Assembly (NCBI GenBank): GCA_030035585.1
Contig: CM057477.1
Coordinates: 63,221,447-63,285,446 of the forward strand
DNA length: 64,000 nucleotides
From: Dugong dugon
Taxonomy: Eukaryota > Chordata > Mammalia > Sirenia > Dugongidae
Direction: 5' to 3'
Below, piece after piece: positions 1 to 11,632 of this stretch. The position numbers and the translations under genes were made by a program. How positions within the stretch are numbered: the first letter of the stretch is position 1; the number at the start of each line of letters is the position of its first letter. The notes under the pieces are model-generated. The model was not told where the DNA came from. It saw only the letters and a program-made list of their open reading frames with translations, and did no database searches.

Positions 1-758
1 GTCTTCCTAGGCTAAGTGATTGCAAAGAGATAAAGGCGCTTTTGTACTCATCTTAGCTAAACACGATCTTGTTACAGGCTCCTCTTCCTGGTTTCTTCCC
101 TCTACTATATGGAACATCTGCTTATGTAAAAATACAATCAACAAACATAGATTCACAAAGACTTTCTTGTCTGTTGAGGTGGAACGGATGGAGATCGTAG
201 GCTTCACCTCCAAACTCAGCTTGGCTTACATGTTCTCACTCAGATAATTAACCCACCAATTAAACCCAGATCTGGAAAACAGGGCCATAAAGTCCTTTGA
301 AATGTTGGAGCCAGAAACAAATGGACATGGTTTGACGGTCAGAGGACACAGTGTTCCAGGACAGTCAAAAATAGAAGCTTTCAGGGCCAAAAAATTCATT
401 CAACTCCATAGTGATTTATTTTACAATTTAGACAAGTTTTAGGATAAAGATTTTGGAGTTCACTTATTTTTAGGTAAATTTCTCTCCTTTCAGAAAGAAA
501 TGTTCTCTAGCCGTGACCATAAGAGGAAGTCAAACTCTCTCTACAGTACCAATAATGAAAAGTAAAATAGGGTTGATTTTTCAAGCACAGCTTTCAAGGT
601 AGGTTCAGGTATGCAATTAATATTCTTTATTAAAAATAGTACTGAATCTTTATAGTAATGACCAGAGCAGAAATATCTTTGCTAGAAGTGAGAAGTTCAG
701 ATCCCAACCGAAAAATTAATGCAGGATAATAAGACTAAATTCTACCAATATAAAATGA
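1..758. other. No recognisable feature
   Basis: Mixed-composition sequence without a SINE, LTR or LINE motif that I recognise, and with no open frame longer than about 75 codons. It may contain very old, unrecognisable repeats. Confidence 0.4.
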
Positions 759-1097
759 GGCCTTGGTGGTGCAGTGGTAGAATTTTCACCTTCCATGTGG
801 GAGATCCAGATTCAATTCCCGGCCAATGGACCTCACGTGCAGTTACCACCTGTCTGTCAGTGGAGGTTACCGAGTTGCTATGATGTAGAACAGGTTTTAG
901 TGGAGCTTCCAGACTAAGATAGACTAGGAAGAAAGGCCTGGTGATCTATTTCCAAAAATCAGCCAATGAACACCTTTTGGATCATATCAATCCAATTCAC
1001 AACTGATTGTGGTGGTTGCACAGGACAGGGCAGTGTTTCATTCCATTGGCATGATGCAGGGACCAACTAGATGGCAGCCAACAACAACGACAACTAC
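759..1097 (+). mobile_element. tRNA-Gly-headed SINE with RTE tail
   Basis: The first ~70 bases resemble tRNA-Gly: an A box in TGCAGTGGTAGAATTTTCAC and a B box in GATTCAATTCCCGGCCAATG. A body beginning near 'gaggttaccgagttgcta' follows, and the copy ends in a RTE-like tail with ACAACAACGACAAC. It is non-coding and would depend on RTE (BovB-like) proteins for movement. Other copies lie near 35.3, 37.6, 42.3 and 63.7 kb, and a related head lies at 44.8 kb. The copy is diverged, which suggests an old insertion. Confidence 0.75.
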
Positions 1098-1620
1098 CAA
1101 TGTAGAAGAAATACTGGTATTGATACACCATGTGTCCAGGCGTGAGCTCCTCAGGAGCAAAGTCACATCTAACTGGGAATGTGCAATTTCACAGGAGAAA
1201 CCAGATTAAGTGAGATTAAGCCCTGGAGATAGTGGTGAATAAGACAACCCAGCTTCTACCCCTATAAAGTGAATAATCTACTGAGGAAGACAAATATTAA
1301 ACTCATTTTTATAAGTGTGATCAGGATTTCAAAGAAGTTTAGAATCTACAGATGGACAAAGCGAGACGAGCTGGTGCAGGGGTTCCACCTAGCTCACTCT
1401 CAGCGGTATGCCGGAGTAGCTTGCACAGGCTCGGGACAACTAGTTGTGCTCATTTCTTTCCAAGTCCACAGTCAGTGACCTCACATGGGTAGCCTGAAAT
1501 CAGCCATGGTCAGATAGTCACACCACAAAAATCAGCAAATTCTACAAATCATGGCTTTTTCCCTTGAAGAGCTGATTGTTCAACAATACCAGCACACCAG
1601 TGCACACTGTTACTAAGAGA
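1098..1620. other. Unassigned intergenic sequence
   Basis: I recognise no repeat family and see no convincing exon. The segment from about 1365 to 1560 has the look of an old interspersed repeat, but I could not name it. Confidence 0.35.
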
Positions 1621-1639
1621 ATAAAAAATAGGATAGAAG

Positions 1640-2359
1640 TCCAGGAAAAGATGGCAGCATGAGCTGTTTCATATGCTTGTCCCCCCACAAAAACACCACA
1701 CACACATACACACACACACACAAGCAGAAACTGGCAGAACCAACTTTGTCAGAACTCTGGAAACCAGTCTGCGAGTTACACCAACTAAGCAAACACTAAG
1801 GCAAGAAAAATGCTGCCTCTAGATGATAGGAAAGCTTTGGTTTTCTACTCACCTAAGCCCCACTCTCTGCTTTGCTCAGTGTGCCCCTCTTAAAGTTGTG
1901 GCGACCCACAAGCCCAGAGGGAAACCTGGTGTCTGGCTCTAGGGGGAGCAGAGCAGACTTTATTCACAAATCACTGTGTGTGAGTGTTCTACCCTGTCTG
2001 GAGGCTGCCTAGAAGACTGAAGCAAGGCCCTAGTCTACGTTTGGCCTGTCTCAGAGCTCATGCGAGGCTGAGGAGCAGCAGGCAACTACCTAACTCTGCA
2101 GATGCACAGAGCCAAAGAGTGTGATTTAGGTATTACAATAGGCACCCAGGGGCTAGAGGGAAAGTCTGGGGAGAGAGTTTCTTTGGAAAATCAAGGCTTT
2201 CAAAAGCACCTTGAATATAGGAAAATTGAGAAGGCCACTTGCATCCTCAAGGCAAGACACATGCTCATAAATTACCTGAGAAGACCCTACACTTACACCT
2301 CGGGCTGATCCCCAGGCTCGGTGCAGGCCTGGCTAAGTGTTAAACCAGGGCCCAGGAAC
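1640..2359 (+). mobile_element. Possible L1 5' UTR fragment
   Basis: The sequence opens with AAGATGGCAGCATGAG, like the start of many mammalian L1 5' UTRs. It continues as moderately GC-rich non-coding sequence with a CA-rich tract near 1692-1722, and no ORF1 follows. An ERV LTR interrupts it at 2365. The assignment rests on general resemblance only; an ERV internal region is an alternative. Confidence 0.4.
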
Positions 2360-2364
2360 AGAGC

Positions 2365-3462
2365 TGGAAGGAGGTCAGTCCTGAGACAGCCAACAGCCAT
2401 AGCCCACCCCCTTCCTGCCCTGGGCTTCAGGAACAAATCACAGCTCGTCTTGGGGCCTAATGCAGGGCTGGGAGATAAAAGCTTGATCCGTGACCAGAGA
2501 AACTCTGGCTGGAACCTATCAAGAGCAATACATACACCTCCTTGAGTTGTTAGGCTGGAAAATCTGCAGCTGTGCTTAACTCAAGTGAGTCACATGACCC
2601 CCTGGAGTATAACAGGCATGTATAGGACTTTGGAGTCCCTCTCCTACAGTGCAATGTGGGGCACACATAGGGAAGTCTCCATTCTGCCTGGTCAGCCTTC
2701 CAAGCCCAGGGGAGACCAGCTCACCATGAGTCTGTTCCTATTATTTTCTGTCTGCTTTCTGTGAGTAATAAACGGCTTTTACTTCGCCAACACTGTCTAA
2801 GTGTCTTGTGTGTGTGACTCAGTTGAACAGGCTGAACATAGTACCTGTGGTGAGATTACTGCTACTGGTTAGGGTCCTTGTATTAGTCATCTAGTGCTGC
2901 TATAACAGAAATACCACAAGCGGATGGCTTTAACAAAGAGTAACTTACTCTCTCAAGTCTAGGAGGCTAGAAGTCTGAATTCGGGGTGCCAGCTCCAGGG
3001 GAAGGCTTTCCCTCTCTGCTGGCTCTGGGGAAGGTCCTTGTCATCAATCTTCCTCTGGACTAGGAGCTTCTCAACACAGGGACCCCAGATTGAAAGGACT
3101 TGCTATTCTCCTGCCTCTTGTTTCTTGGTGGTATGAGGTCCCCCATCTCTCTGCTCACTTCTCTCTTTTATATTTCAAAATAGGTTGACTCAAGATACAG
3201 TCTAATCTTGTAGATTGAGTCCTGCCTCGTTAACATAACTGCTTCTAATCCTGCCTCATTAACATCATAGAGGTAGGATTCACAACACATAGGAAAATCA
3301 CATCAGATGATAAAATGGTGGACAATAACACAATACTGGGAATCATAACCTAGCCATACATTTTTAGGGGACACAATTCAATCTATAACAGTCCTCATCC
3401 TAGTAGTCTTGTGTCTGCTTGGGATCTTGGGACCGCCTTTGAGGCCACCTGTGTGCAATGCA
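2365..3462 (+). mobile_element. Solo ERV LTR, split by a MaLR LTR
   Basis: This is a long-terminal-repeat-like unit of about 590 bp once the insertion at 2879-3390 is removed. It has a polyadenylation signal (AATAAA near 2768), a promoter-proximal GAGTATAACA and a terminal CA. It begins TGGAAGGAGG and is flanked by AGAGC (2360-2364) and AGAGT (3463-3467), a likely 5-bp target duplication with one mismatch. A second copy of the same family lies in reverse at 46602-47160; the two align in their upstream part, around the poly(A) signal and at the 3' end (TCTTGTGTCTGCTTGGGATC here). There are no gag, pol or env remnants. Confidence 0.55.
2879..3390 (-). mobile_element. MaLR-type solo LTR
   Basis: This 512-bp LTR is in reverse orientation and inserted inside the older ERV LTR. 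Read on the minus strand it begins TGTTATAGATTGAATTGTGT and ends GACTAATACA. The perfect 5-bp duplication GTCCT (2874-2878 and 3391-3395) shows a clean integrase-type insertion. The same family occurs at 6249, 33988, 55232, 57532 and 61017. Confidence 0.85.
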
Positions 3463-3546
3463 AGAGTTAATTTGCAAAGACTGGGAGAGATTTTTTTTTT
3501 CTCTTTCTCTTGGCATTCAAGGAAATTCCTATCAAAGCACTAGCTG

Positions 3547-4180
3547 AGTGAGCAGCCATCTAAGATAAATCTATTGGTCTCATCCTGTCTGGAGCAAAGG
3601 AGAATGAAGAAAACCAAAGACACAAGGAAAATATTAGTCCAAAGGACTAATGGACAACATGAACCATAGCCTTTACCAGCCTGACAGGGGTTATGATAGA
3701 AGGTCCTGGACAGAGCAGGAGAAAAATGTAGATCAAAATTCAAATTCACAAAAAAAAAGAAAGAGCAGAACTTACTGGTCTGACAGAGACTGGAGGAACC
3801 CCCAAGATTATGGCCCCTGGACATCCTACTAACTCAGAAATGAAGCCACTCCCAAAGTCCACTTTTCAGCCGAAGATTAGACAGGTCTTTAAAACAAACA
3901 ATAACCTACATGAGGACCATGCTTCTCAGTTCAATCAAGTATATGAGACCAAACAGGCAACACCTGCCCAAAAGCAAAGATAACAAGGCAGGAAGGGATG
4001 GAAAACTTGATGAATGGTCATGGGGAACCCAGCGTGAAAGGAGGAGGGTGCTGACAAATTGCAGGAATTGCAACCATGTCACAAAGCAATCTGTGTATAA
4101 ATTTTTGAATGAGATACTAATTTGTGCCGTAAGCTTTCACCTGAAGCTAATAAAATTGAATAAATAAATAAATAAAAATT
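3547..4180 (+). mobile_element. L1 3'-UTR copy (5'-truncated)
   Basis: Non-coding copy of the long 3' UTR of the local L1 family. It runs from GTGAGCAGCCATCTAAGATA through an internal A-rich stretch near 3751 to AATAAAATTGAATAAATAAA. The identity comes from 26483-27649, where the same sequence is joined to the end of ORF2. No ORF2 coding sequence is kept here. Confidence 0.7.
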
Positions 4181-4195
4181 CACACACAAATGAAA

Positions 4196-4548
4196 AAAGA
4201 AAAAAACTACCTTAAGACACTAAGGAACAGAGACTTCAATGTCCACATACGCCAGGAAGACAATCTTTGCAAAAATAGTTAGAGGAAGTCATTAAGCAAA
4301 TGGATGGCTACAGCCTTCAATGATTTTTAAAAAAACATAAAACATACACACTTCAAATTCTGGGGAACGGGAAGAATTTGATCTCCAGAGTAACACATTA
4401 CAATATTCAAAGTTCTGGTTTCAACAACAACAACAAAATAAAAAGGCACACAAATAAACAGGAAAGGGTGGCCTATTCAAAAGAACAAAATAAAGTGACA
4501 GAAACCATCTCTATGGAAGCCCAGATAATGGACTTACTCAATATTGTT
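4196..4548 (+). mobile_element. Old L1 fragment
   Basis: The A-rich sequence contains GGAAGCCCAGATAATGGACT and AACAAAATAAAGTGACAGAA. These resemble the region upstream of or at the start of ORF1 in old mammalian L1 elements. It is heavily decayed and cut by an RTE fragment. Confidence 0.4.
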
Positions 4549-5003
4549 TTGGTTGTTGTTAGGTTCTGACTCATAGCAACCCTATGTACAATAGAACGAA
4601 ACACTGCCCAGTCCTGGCCCATCCTCATAACCATTGCTGTGTTTGAGCCCATTGTTGCAGCCATTGTGTCAATCCATCTCATTCAGGGTCTTCTTTTTTG
4701 CTGACCCTCTACCTTACCAAGCATGATATCCTTCTCCAGGGACTGGTCCCTCCTGATAACATATACAAAGTATGTGAGACAAAATCTCTCCATCCTCGCT
4801 TCCAAGGAGCACTCCGGCTATATTTCTTCCAAGACAGAATTGTTTGTTCTTCTGGCAGTCCATGATATGTTCAATATTCTTCACCAACACCATAATTTAA
4901 AGGCATAAATTCTTCCTCAGTCTTCCTTTATTCATTGTCCAGCTCTCGCATGCATACGAGGTGATTGAAAATACCATGGCTTGGGTCAGGTGCACCTCCC
5001 TAT
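4549..5003 (-). mobile_element. RTE (BovB-like) LINE 3' fragment
   Basis: The reverse-oriented 3' end carries the shared RTE/SINE tail (GACTCATAGCAACCCTATGT on the plus strand). Upstream of it is the last part of the reverse transcriptase ORF. The same segment occurs at 43429, 23500-23820 and 52540-52838. It is 5'-truncated, with stops in every frame. Confidence 0.8.
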
Positions 5004-5805
5004 CAAAATTCCAACTGCCTTTTTTGTAGAAATGGAAAAGTTAATTCTCAAATTCATATGGAATTGTGAGGGGCCCTGAATAGCCAAAACAATCTTGAAA
5101 AAGAGGAACAAAGTAGGGGGACTCACATTTCCCAATTTCAAAATGTACTATAAAGCTATAGTAATCAAAACAGTGTAGTACTCGTATAAGGATAGACATA
5201 TAGATCAGTGGAACAGAATCAAGAATCCAAAAATAAGCCAATACATATATAGCCAATTGGCATTCAACATGGGTGCCAAGTCTATTCAGTGGGAAAAGAG
5301 TAGTCTCTTCAGCAAATAGTGCTGGTACAACTGTACCTACACATGCAAAAGAATGAAGTTGGACTCATACTTCATACCATGTATAAAAATTAACTCAAAA
5401 TAAATCAATGGTCTAAGTATCAGAACTAAAACCATAAAAATCTTAGAAGAAAATAGAGGGGTAAAGCTTTGGTATGTGATTTTTGACAATGGATTCTTAG
5501 ATATGACACCAAAATCATGCACAACAAAAGAAAATATAGGCAAATTAGACGTCATCACAATTAAAAACTTTTGTGCATCAAACTACGATCAAGAAAGTAA
5601 AGAGATAACTTACCGAATGGGAGAAGATACTGTAACCATAGATCTGATGAGGATTTAATATCCAAAATATATAAAGAACTCTTACAACTCAACAACAAAA
5701 AGATAACCCAATTAAAAAATGGGCAAAATATTTTAATAAGCATTTCACCAAAGAAGGTATGGAAATGGTCAGTAAGTACACAGAGAAATGCTCAATGTCA
5801 TTAGT

Positions 5806-6011
5806 GATTGTTGTTGTTAGGTGCTGTCCAGATGATTTCAACTCATAGTGACCCCAAGTGACAAGTAGAACTGTCCCATACAGCTTTCTAGGCTGCAATT
5901 TTTATGGGAGCAGATTGCCAGGTCTTTCTCCCACAGAGCAGCTAGGTGGGTTTGAACCGCCAACTTTTCAGTTAGCAGCCGAGCATGTAACCATTGCACC
6001 ACCAGGGCTCC
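5806..6011 (-). mobile_element. AfroSINE copy inside L1
   Basis: Full-length reverse copy: RTE-like tail on the left, tRNA-like head on the right (CCATTGCACCACCAGGGCTC). It is flanked by the 8-bp target duplication TCATTAGT at 5798-5805 and 6012-6019. Confidence 0.9.
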
Positions 6012-6248
6012 TCATTAGTCATTAGGGAAATGCAAATCAAGACCACAGTGAGATACCACTTCACACTACTAGGATGGATATTATCAGAAAATAACAAATT
6101 GTTGACAAGGATGTGGAGAAATTGAAACCCTCGTGCATTGCTGATGGGGATGTAAATGGTGCAACCATTGCGGAAAACAGTTTTGCAGTTCTTAAAATAG
6201 TTAAACATAGAACTACCATGTGACCCCGCAATTCCACTGCTAGGTGTA

Positions 6249-6728
6249 TGTCTTAGTCATCTAGTGCTGCTGCAACAGAAATACCACAAGTCGATGGCTT
6301 TAACAAAGAGAAATTTATTTCTTCACAGTAAAGTAGGCTAAAAGTTCAAATTCAGAACGTTAGCTCCAGGGAAAGGCTCTCTCTCCGTTGGCCTTCTCAT
6401 CAGTGTTCCCCCAGACTAGGAGCTTTTCCACACAGGGAGCCCAGGTCCAAAGGACACGCTCTGCTCCTGGCATTACTTTCTTGGTGGTGTGAGGTCCCCC
6501 TGTCTCTCTGCTCACTTATCTCTTTTATATCTCAAGAGATTGCCTCAGGACACAATCCAGTCTTGTAGATTGAGTCCTGACTCACTAACACAACTGCTGC
6601 CCATCCTCCCTCATTAACATTATAGAGGCAGGATTTACAACATATAGGAAAATCCCACAATACCGGGAATCATGGCCCAGCCAAACTGATACACACATTT
6701 TTGGGGGGACATAATTCAAACCATGACA
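6249..6728 (-). mobile_element. MaLR-type solo LTR inside L1
   Basis: Same LTR family as 2879-3390. It is flanked by GTGTA (6244-6248) and GTATA (6729-6733), a 5-bp duplication with one mismatch. L1 sequence (ACTGCTAGG, then TATATCCAAAAG) resumes exactly across it. Confidence 0.85.
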
Positions 6729-7338
6729 GTATATATCCAAAAGAATTGAAAACCAGGATTCAGACAAATACTTGTACACCAATGTTCATTGCAGCATGAT
6801 TCACAATAGCCAAAAGATGGAAGCAACCCAGTGTCCATCCAGAGATGAATGGATAAACAAAATGTGGTACATTCATACATTGGACTATTATTCAGCCATA
6901 AGGTGAGAAATGAAATTCTGACACATGCTACAACATGGATGAACCTTGAAAACATAAGCTGAGTGAAATAAGTCAGACACAAAAAGACAAATATTGTATG
7001 GTCCTACTTGTATGAAATATCTAGAATAGGCAAATGCATACAGACAAAAGTTTATTAGTGGTTATCCAGCGTTGGGGGAGGCAGAGGGAGGAGTTATTGC
7101 TTAAGGAGTACTGAGTTTCTGTTTAGGGTGATTAAAAACATTTGGGAAAAAATAGTGGTGACAGTTGAATGTAATGGCTAATGTAATTAATGTTGCTGAA
7201 TTGTATACTTAAAAATGGTTAAAAGGGCAAAATTTTTTGTTATACATATTTTACCAAAATAATATATATATGAATATGCTTATCAAGCTATGAAGTATGA
7301 AGAAATGTAAGGTGATAACAAAAAGCAACAACAGTAGT

Positions 7339-7512
7339 AAAATCACTGGTGGTGCAATGGTTAAGCGTTGGGCTGCTAACCAAAGGGTTGGCAGTTCGAA
7401 TCCACCAGCCGCTCCTTAGAAACGCTATGGGGCCGCTCTACTCTGTCCTATAGGGTTTCTAAGTTAGAATCGACTTGATGGCAATGGGTTTGGTGGTTTG
7501 TTTGTTTTGTTT
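7339..7512 (+). mobile_element. AfroSINE copy
   Basis: Short-form copy. The head contains GTGCAATGGTTAAGCGTTGG and TTCGAATCCACCAGCCGCTC, the middle CTACTCTGTCCTATAGGGTT, and the tail a (TG/T)-rich stretch after GATGGCAATGGGTTTGGTGG. Confidence 0.88.
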
Positions 7513-7875
7513 TAAATAGTTCTTTCAGTCCAAACTTTCGTAAGGGTAAAGAAAATAAGACAATAATATAATGGTTTTCCCGTAAATCTTACATTTGGAG
7601 TATCCCTTGATTGGGCTACATCTATATGCAGTGGCAGAATTTTAATTTTGTTTCCAAAGCAGCATTTTGTAAAGATTCCCCTTTTTGCCCATCAAGATAA
7701 TAGAAAACACAAAGGCTCTCGATGTCCACAAACATAAGATTCAACCCAATTCTGCAAGCAACCACGTAGGTTTGAATATAAAGCTTAGCACTTAGCCGCT
7801 CTGTGCTTCAGACAAACGGAAATAGTAAAATTTATCCTATCTACCATCATGAGGAGGTTTTAAGACACCTAAAGT
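7513..7875. other. No recognisable feature
   Basis: AT-rich sequence with no repeat motif that I can name and no convincing coding frame. Confidence 0.4.
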
Positions 7876-8045
7876 CTTTTAGAGCTGGAGACTTTAGAGG
7901 TCATCTTGTCTCACCACTCACATAATGAATGAGGACGCGGAAGCCCAGAAAGATCGAGTGACTGCCTGTGGTCACTCTGCTAGAGAGCAGTACAGTCATG
8001 ACCAGAACCCAGGGTTTTCTCCCATGCTCTTCCCACCATGCCACA
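7876..8045 (-). repeat. MIR-like relic
   Basis: The pattern (ATGAATGAGGACGCGGAAGC, then GACTGCCTGTGGTCACTCTG, then CCAGAACCCAGGGTTTTCTC) follows reverse-oriented MIR. It is highly diverged. Confidence 0.45.
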
Positions 8046-8099
8046 CCGTTCCCACATGGAATGAAAGATGCGAACGTACTTTGAAGGGATAAGTGTGGA

Positions 8100-8745
8100 A
8101 GACATTCAAGGTCCCAGCATGGTCAGATGTGGGGGCAAATATCACAGAGATGTTTGATGCCATCACTATGATTAAGGATCAGAGCAAAATGGACCCCAAA
8201 TGCCAGTTCACTGACTATGGATCTTAATACCACGCAGCAAGTAACGCCAATATGTCCTGGTCTTGGCCATGTGTGGATAAGCCCTGATAACTTGGCTTGG
8301 TCAAATATGACACCTCTCTTCTGCTCATTCACAAGTACTAAAGAAGATATTAAGAAGAAATCCAATGATGATGGGAAATTTGGCAACAATTATGGGTGAT
8401 GGAAGGAGCCCTGGTGGCACAGTGGTTAAGCCATTGGCAGCTAACCAAAAGGCCAGTGTGTTCGAACCTACCAGCTGCTCTGCAGGAGAAAGATGTGGCA
8501 GTCTGCTCCCATAAAGATTACCAGCTTTGGAAACCCTATGGGGCAGTTCTACTCTGTCCTACAGGGAAGCTGTGAGTTGGAATCAACTTGACAGCAACGG
8601 GTTTGGTTTTTGGTTTTGATGGGTGATGGCTGCACAGCATGATTAATGTAACTGATATCACTGAATTGTATACCTGAAAAATGTTGAATTGGCAAATGTT
8701 GTGTTATATTTATTTTTACAATGATTTAAAAAAAAGAAGAAATTC
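8100..8745 (+). mobile_element. Old L1-like 3'-end segment, host of a SINE
   Basis: The right end (GTAACTGATATCACTGAATT, then a poly(A)-like end near 8729) resembles an old L1 3' UTR. The part at 8282-8402 matters because a second copy occurs at 27902-28022, attached to a SINE. The SINE at 8403-8618 splits this segment, with a target duplication. Confidence 0.5.
8403..8618 (+). mobile_element. AfroSINE copy, possible parent of a transduced copy
   Basis: Long-form copy with the 'AGATGTGGCAGTCTGCTCCC' block. The perfect 11-bp duplication ATGGGTGATGG (8392-8402 and 8619-8629) identifies this as a genuine integration site. Its 5' flank is repeated upstream of the SINE at 28023. Confidence 0.9.
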
Positions 8746-9360
8746 ACATAATTGGCCTTTGTGGCTCCAAAGCAAATGCTCCACATCTTTGATGTACATC
8801 TAAATCACCAAATGAAACCCCAAGACTTAGGGACAATGCAGAATTAGCCCAGGATCTGACTGTCACCTGAAGGCAAAACTGTTTTAGAAAACAAGACAAG
8901 GAATTCCAGTTTAAAACTGAAAGTTTTATTATTTTCGTTTTATTTTAAAAGCACCAAAATCTAAATTTTGCCTCCTCATAGTCTAAATCTGTGCACTTCT
9001 ACAGAGTAATCACACAAAACTATTTCATTTCCTTAAATATTTTTGACAAGGTGGTAAAAATTGACAGGTAACTAGGTAGAACTATTCTTGCTTTACCGTA
9101 GCCATGGGGGTGGGGGACAGACCATACTATATTTCAAAAATTACTGGTTTGATGAAATAAAAGAATTAAATATTTCACGTATGTTTTCCTGGTTTGGGCT
9201 GCTACATAATTACCCCAAAAGAAAAAAGATCTAAGCTCTAAATTCAATTCAATTTCACTTGATTTGCAATTACCACATTTTTGAGAAAAGCTTACACTTC
9301 CACCCTGTGTATTTTTGCCAAAGCTAATGGTAATAGTTGATGAATGGATTAATCAAATCT
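8746..9360. other. No recognisable feature
   Basis: AT-rich sequence. I see no repeat that I can name, no long frame and no clear regulatory motif. Confidence 0.4.
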
Positions 9361-9570
9361 ATGCCAGGCTCTGGAGTGAGTGTTTTCAATGTATTTCAGT
9401 GTATTTACACACATCATCTTCATGACGAACCCAATAAGGTAGGTACTATTTTTATTCCCGTTTTACCAATTTGGAAACTGAGGCACAGGATGCTTAAGTA
9501 ACTTGCTCAAGATCAGGCAGCACCTAAGTCAATTCAATTTGACTCTAAAGCTGCCCTACCCAGTACAGTA
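9361..9570 (-). repeat. MIR element
   Basis: Reverse-oriented MIR core: AATAAGGTAGGTACTATTTT, then GGAAACTGAGGCACAGGATG, then AGTAACTTGCTCAAGATCAG. These are the hallmark conserved blocks. It is an ancient, mammal-wide tRNA-derived SINE mobilised by L2. Confidence 0.85.
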
Positions 9571-9796
9571 GCCACTAGCCATATATAGCTACTGCGCACT
9601 TGAAATGCTGCTAGTCTGAATCGAGATGTGTTCTAAGTATAAAATATACACTAGACTTTGACAACTCGGTATGAAAGAAGGAATGTAAAATAACTCAATA
9701 ATTTTTAAAATACTGATTACATGTAGAAATAGTCTGTAGATATAAAATAAAATGTTACTAAAATTAATTTTGTTTCTTTTTACTTTTTATAAATAT
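9571..9796 (+). repeat. Ancient hAT-like MITE
   Basis: The sequence from AGTAGCCACTAGCCATATAT through an AT-rich middle to AAATATGGCTACTAGAAAAG has terminal blocks that are inverted relative to each other (GTAGCCACTAG against CTAGAAAAG...). It matches the widespread 'GCCACTAGCCACATGTGGC' non-autonomous hAT family. The same family is seen at 12452-13552. The exact family name is not assigned. Confidence 0.5.
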
Positions 9797-11244
9797 GGCT
9801 ACTAGAAAAGTTAACACTCTTTCTGAGCCCCGCACTTGGACTCCTATGATACTTATATTGGACCACACTTCTCTAGAGCCTGAACTCTTCAACCTTCTGC
9901 TTTTCCTTGCAAAGGCAAGCATTTATACTATTCACATTTATGAAAAAGTGAGATGTGCTTTCTTTGCAGGATTTATGTGTTGTTTGTATGTTAGGAAACT
10001 GAGGCATAAAATAGTTAAGACCCAAAGTCAAACAATAACCCTGGAACTATCTTCAAAGCATGCTGAGAACAAAAGGTTGCATACTCTATTCTCAGCCTGA
10101 CTTGCTTGACCTGCTTGCTCACCTGGACTAAAGCCACACAGTTTAAGACATTTAATGATTGTCTGAGGTTTAATGTCTAATCAAAAGCCAAACTTGACCT
10201 TCACTTGTGTTTTCATTCTTGCCTTATGCCCACCTGTGCTACTCTTGGAGAGAAGAACGCAGCAAGGTTGGGGAGGATGCCAGCTTGTGCAGCTTTTTCC
10301 CAGGGGTCATGGGTTGGTTTTTATAGGAGTAATACTGCAATTATTTAATGATAATCACTAGATTTTTCATTTTCAAGGAAAATGTCTAAAAGACATGTTA
10401 TAAATTAAATTAAGCAAATTCATCTAAAGGCAGAAGGACTCCTTAAGAAAGCCTAAGCTTTTCATAAACTCTGATCATGGCCCAGGTGCTGGACTGGCTC
10501 AGAGTTGAGACTGGCTTTTCACATTTTCCTCCCAGAGGTCCTCGAGCAGAAAACTATTCCTGAAATGTGAGCAACTCCGCAGGTGCCATCTAATAGAATA
10601 GGACCTGGCAATTATAGCCAAGGACACATTTGTACTTTTTGCTGAGTGCCTGGTCCACCCCAGCCCCCTCCAGCTTTGAACATTTGACGTCTGTGCTTAT
10701 TTACTTAGTTCCCTGAAACACAGACCAGCTTTTCTCTGTCACTGTGTTCACCTGTGAGAAGCCTATTTAAAGAGCCTTCATAACGTCCAGAACATTTGCA
10801 TTGCAGCCAAGCCCTCAGCTCAACCTTTCCACACTCTTTCCTATTTTTTTCTCAACATCTCACTCCCTCTTGAGTCCTCTAATTTTCCTTTCTTCCTTGC
10901 AAACATGTGAAGGAAGAGGTAGTGACACTGAAAATCTTCCTGGGGAGGTGGTGGGCCAACCCTCTGTTACTGAGGATTAAGTGTTCCTCCTACATGTCCC
11001 AATGCTGGGCAGCTGTCCCCGAGTCTTTTAGGAATAGCCAATGACACTCCAGACAGCTGCACTGGAGAGGACAGGGGCCCCGTGCGTGCTTATTCATAGG
11101 ACTGCATGTGTTTATACAACCCTCACTATATATAGATGGACCTCACACAGTGTCACCTTTCCTCACTGCTTAACATTATCTTTCTTGATTCATTATGTTT
11201 GATGTTCCTAGTCAACAGCATTCACGGTGGCATGGCAGAAGGTG
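9797..11244. other. Repeat-poor intergenic stretch
   Basis: This 1.4-kb stretch has little recognisable repeat content beyond a MIR-like trace near 9995-10060. The segment from about 10480 to 10820 is more GC-balanced and contains CTATTTAAAG at about 10763. That resembles a TATA box, but no exon or splice signal supports a promoter call. Confidence 0.35.
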
Positions 11245-11405
11245 TTGTGAACATTTGGATATTCAAGTTCTAATTGCTATTCTGCTACTAACTAGTTGTA
11301 TGACATTGGACATATCATTAACCTCTCTGGGCCTATGTCTTCCTCAATTAAGTGCAAAGTTGGATGATATCTAGAAACCCTTTGTGTTCTACAATTCTAT
11401 GATCC
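11245..11405 (+). repeat. MIR element
   Basis: Forward MIR: TACTAACTAGTTGTATGACA, then ACCTCTCTGGGCCTATGTCT, then a diverged 3' segment. It is ancient and non-functional. Confidence 0.8.
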
Positions 11406-11441
11406 GTCAGCTTTTGAGACCACATCTGGTAGTTAGTATTT

Positions 11442-11632
11442 GAAGGAGCCTTGGTGGCACAGTGGCTGCTAACCCAAAGGTTGGCAGTTCAAACACACCA
11501 GCCACTCTGTGGGAGAAAGATGTGGCAGTCTGCTTCCGTAAAGATTACAGCTTTGGAAATCCTATGGGGCAGTTCTACTCTGTTCTATCAGGTCGGTACG
11601 AGTTGGAATCAACTCCACGGCCAACTTGTTAA
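11442..11632 (+). mobile_element. AfroSINE copy with target duplication
   Basis: Long-form copy lacking part of the A-box region (GGCACAGTGGCTGCTAACCC). The 9-bp duplication TTAGTATTT flanks it at 11433-11441 and 11633-11641. Confidence 0.9.

Larger units (their letters stand above)
5004..7268 (+). mobile_element. L1 LINE, 3' part, broken by two insertions
   Basis: The 3' third of an L1 includes ORF2 C-terminal sequence (near GTAGTACTCGTATAAGGATA and ACTACCATGTGACCCCGCAA). It ends in a 3' UTR with CTGAATTGTATACTTAAAAA before an A/T-rich end at about 7268. A SINE (5806-6011) and a MaLR LTR (6249-6728) interrupt it. Both have target duplications in L1 sequence, so both are younger than the L1. 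ORF2 has many stops and frameshifts. Confidence 0.85.

Noticed and set aside
1690-1725. Possible regulatory CA tract
   Set aside because: An ordinary CA microsatellite with no further context.
10755-10820. TATA-like promoter (CTATTTAAAG)
   Set aside because: No supporting CpG, initiator, exon or donor nearby; a single AT-rich motif is not enough.
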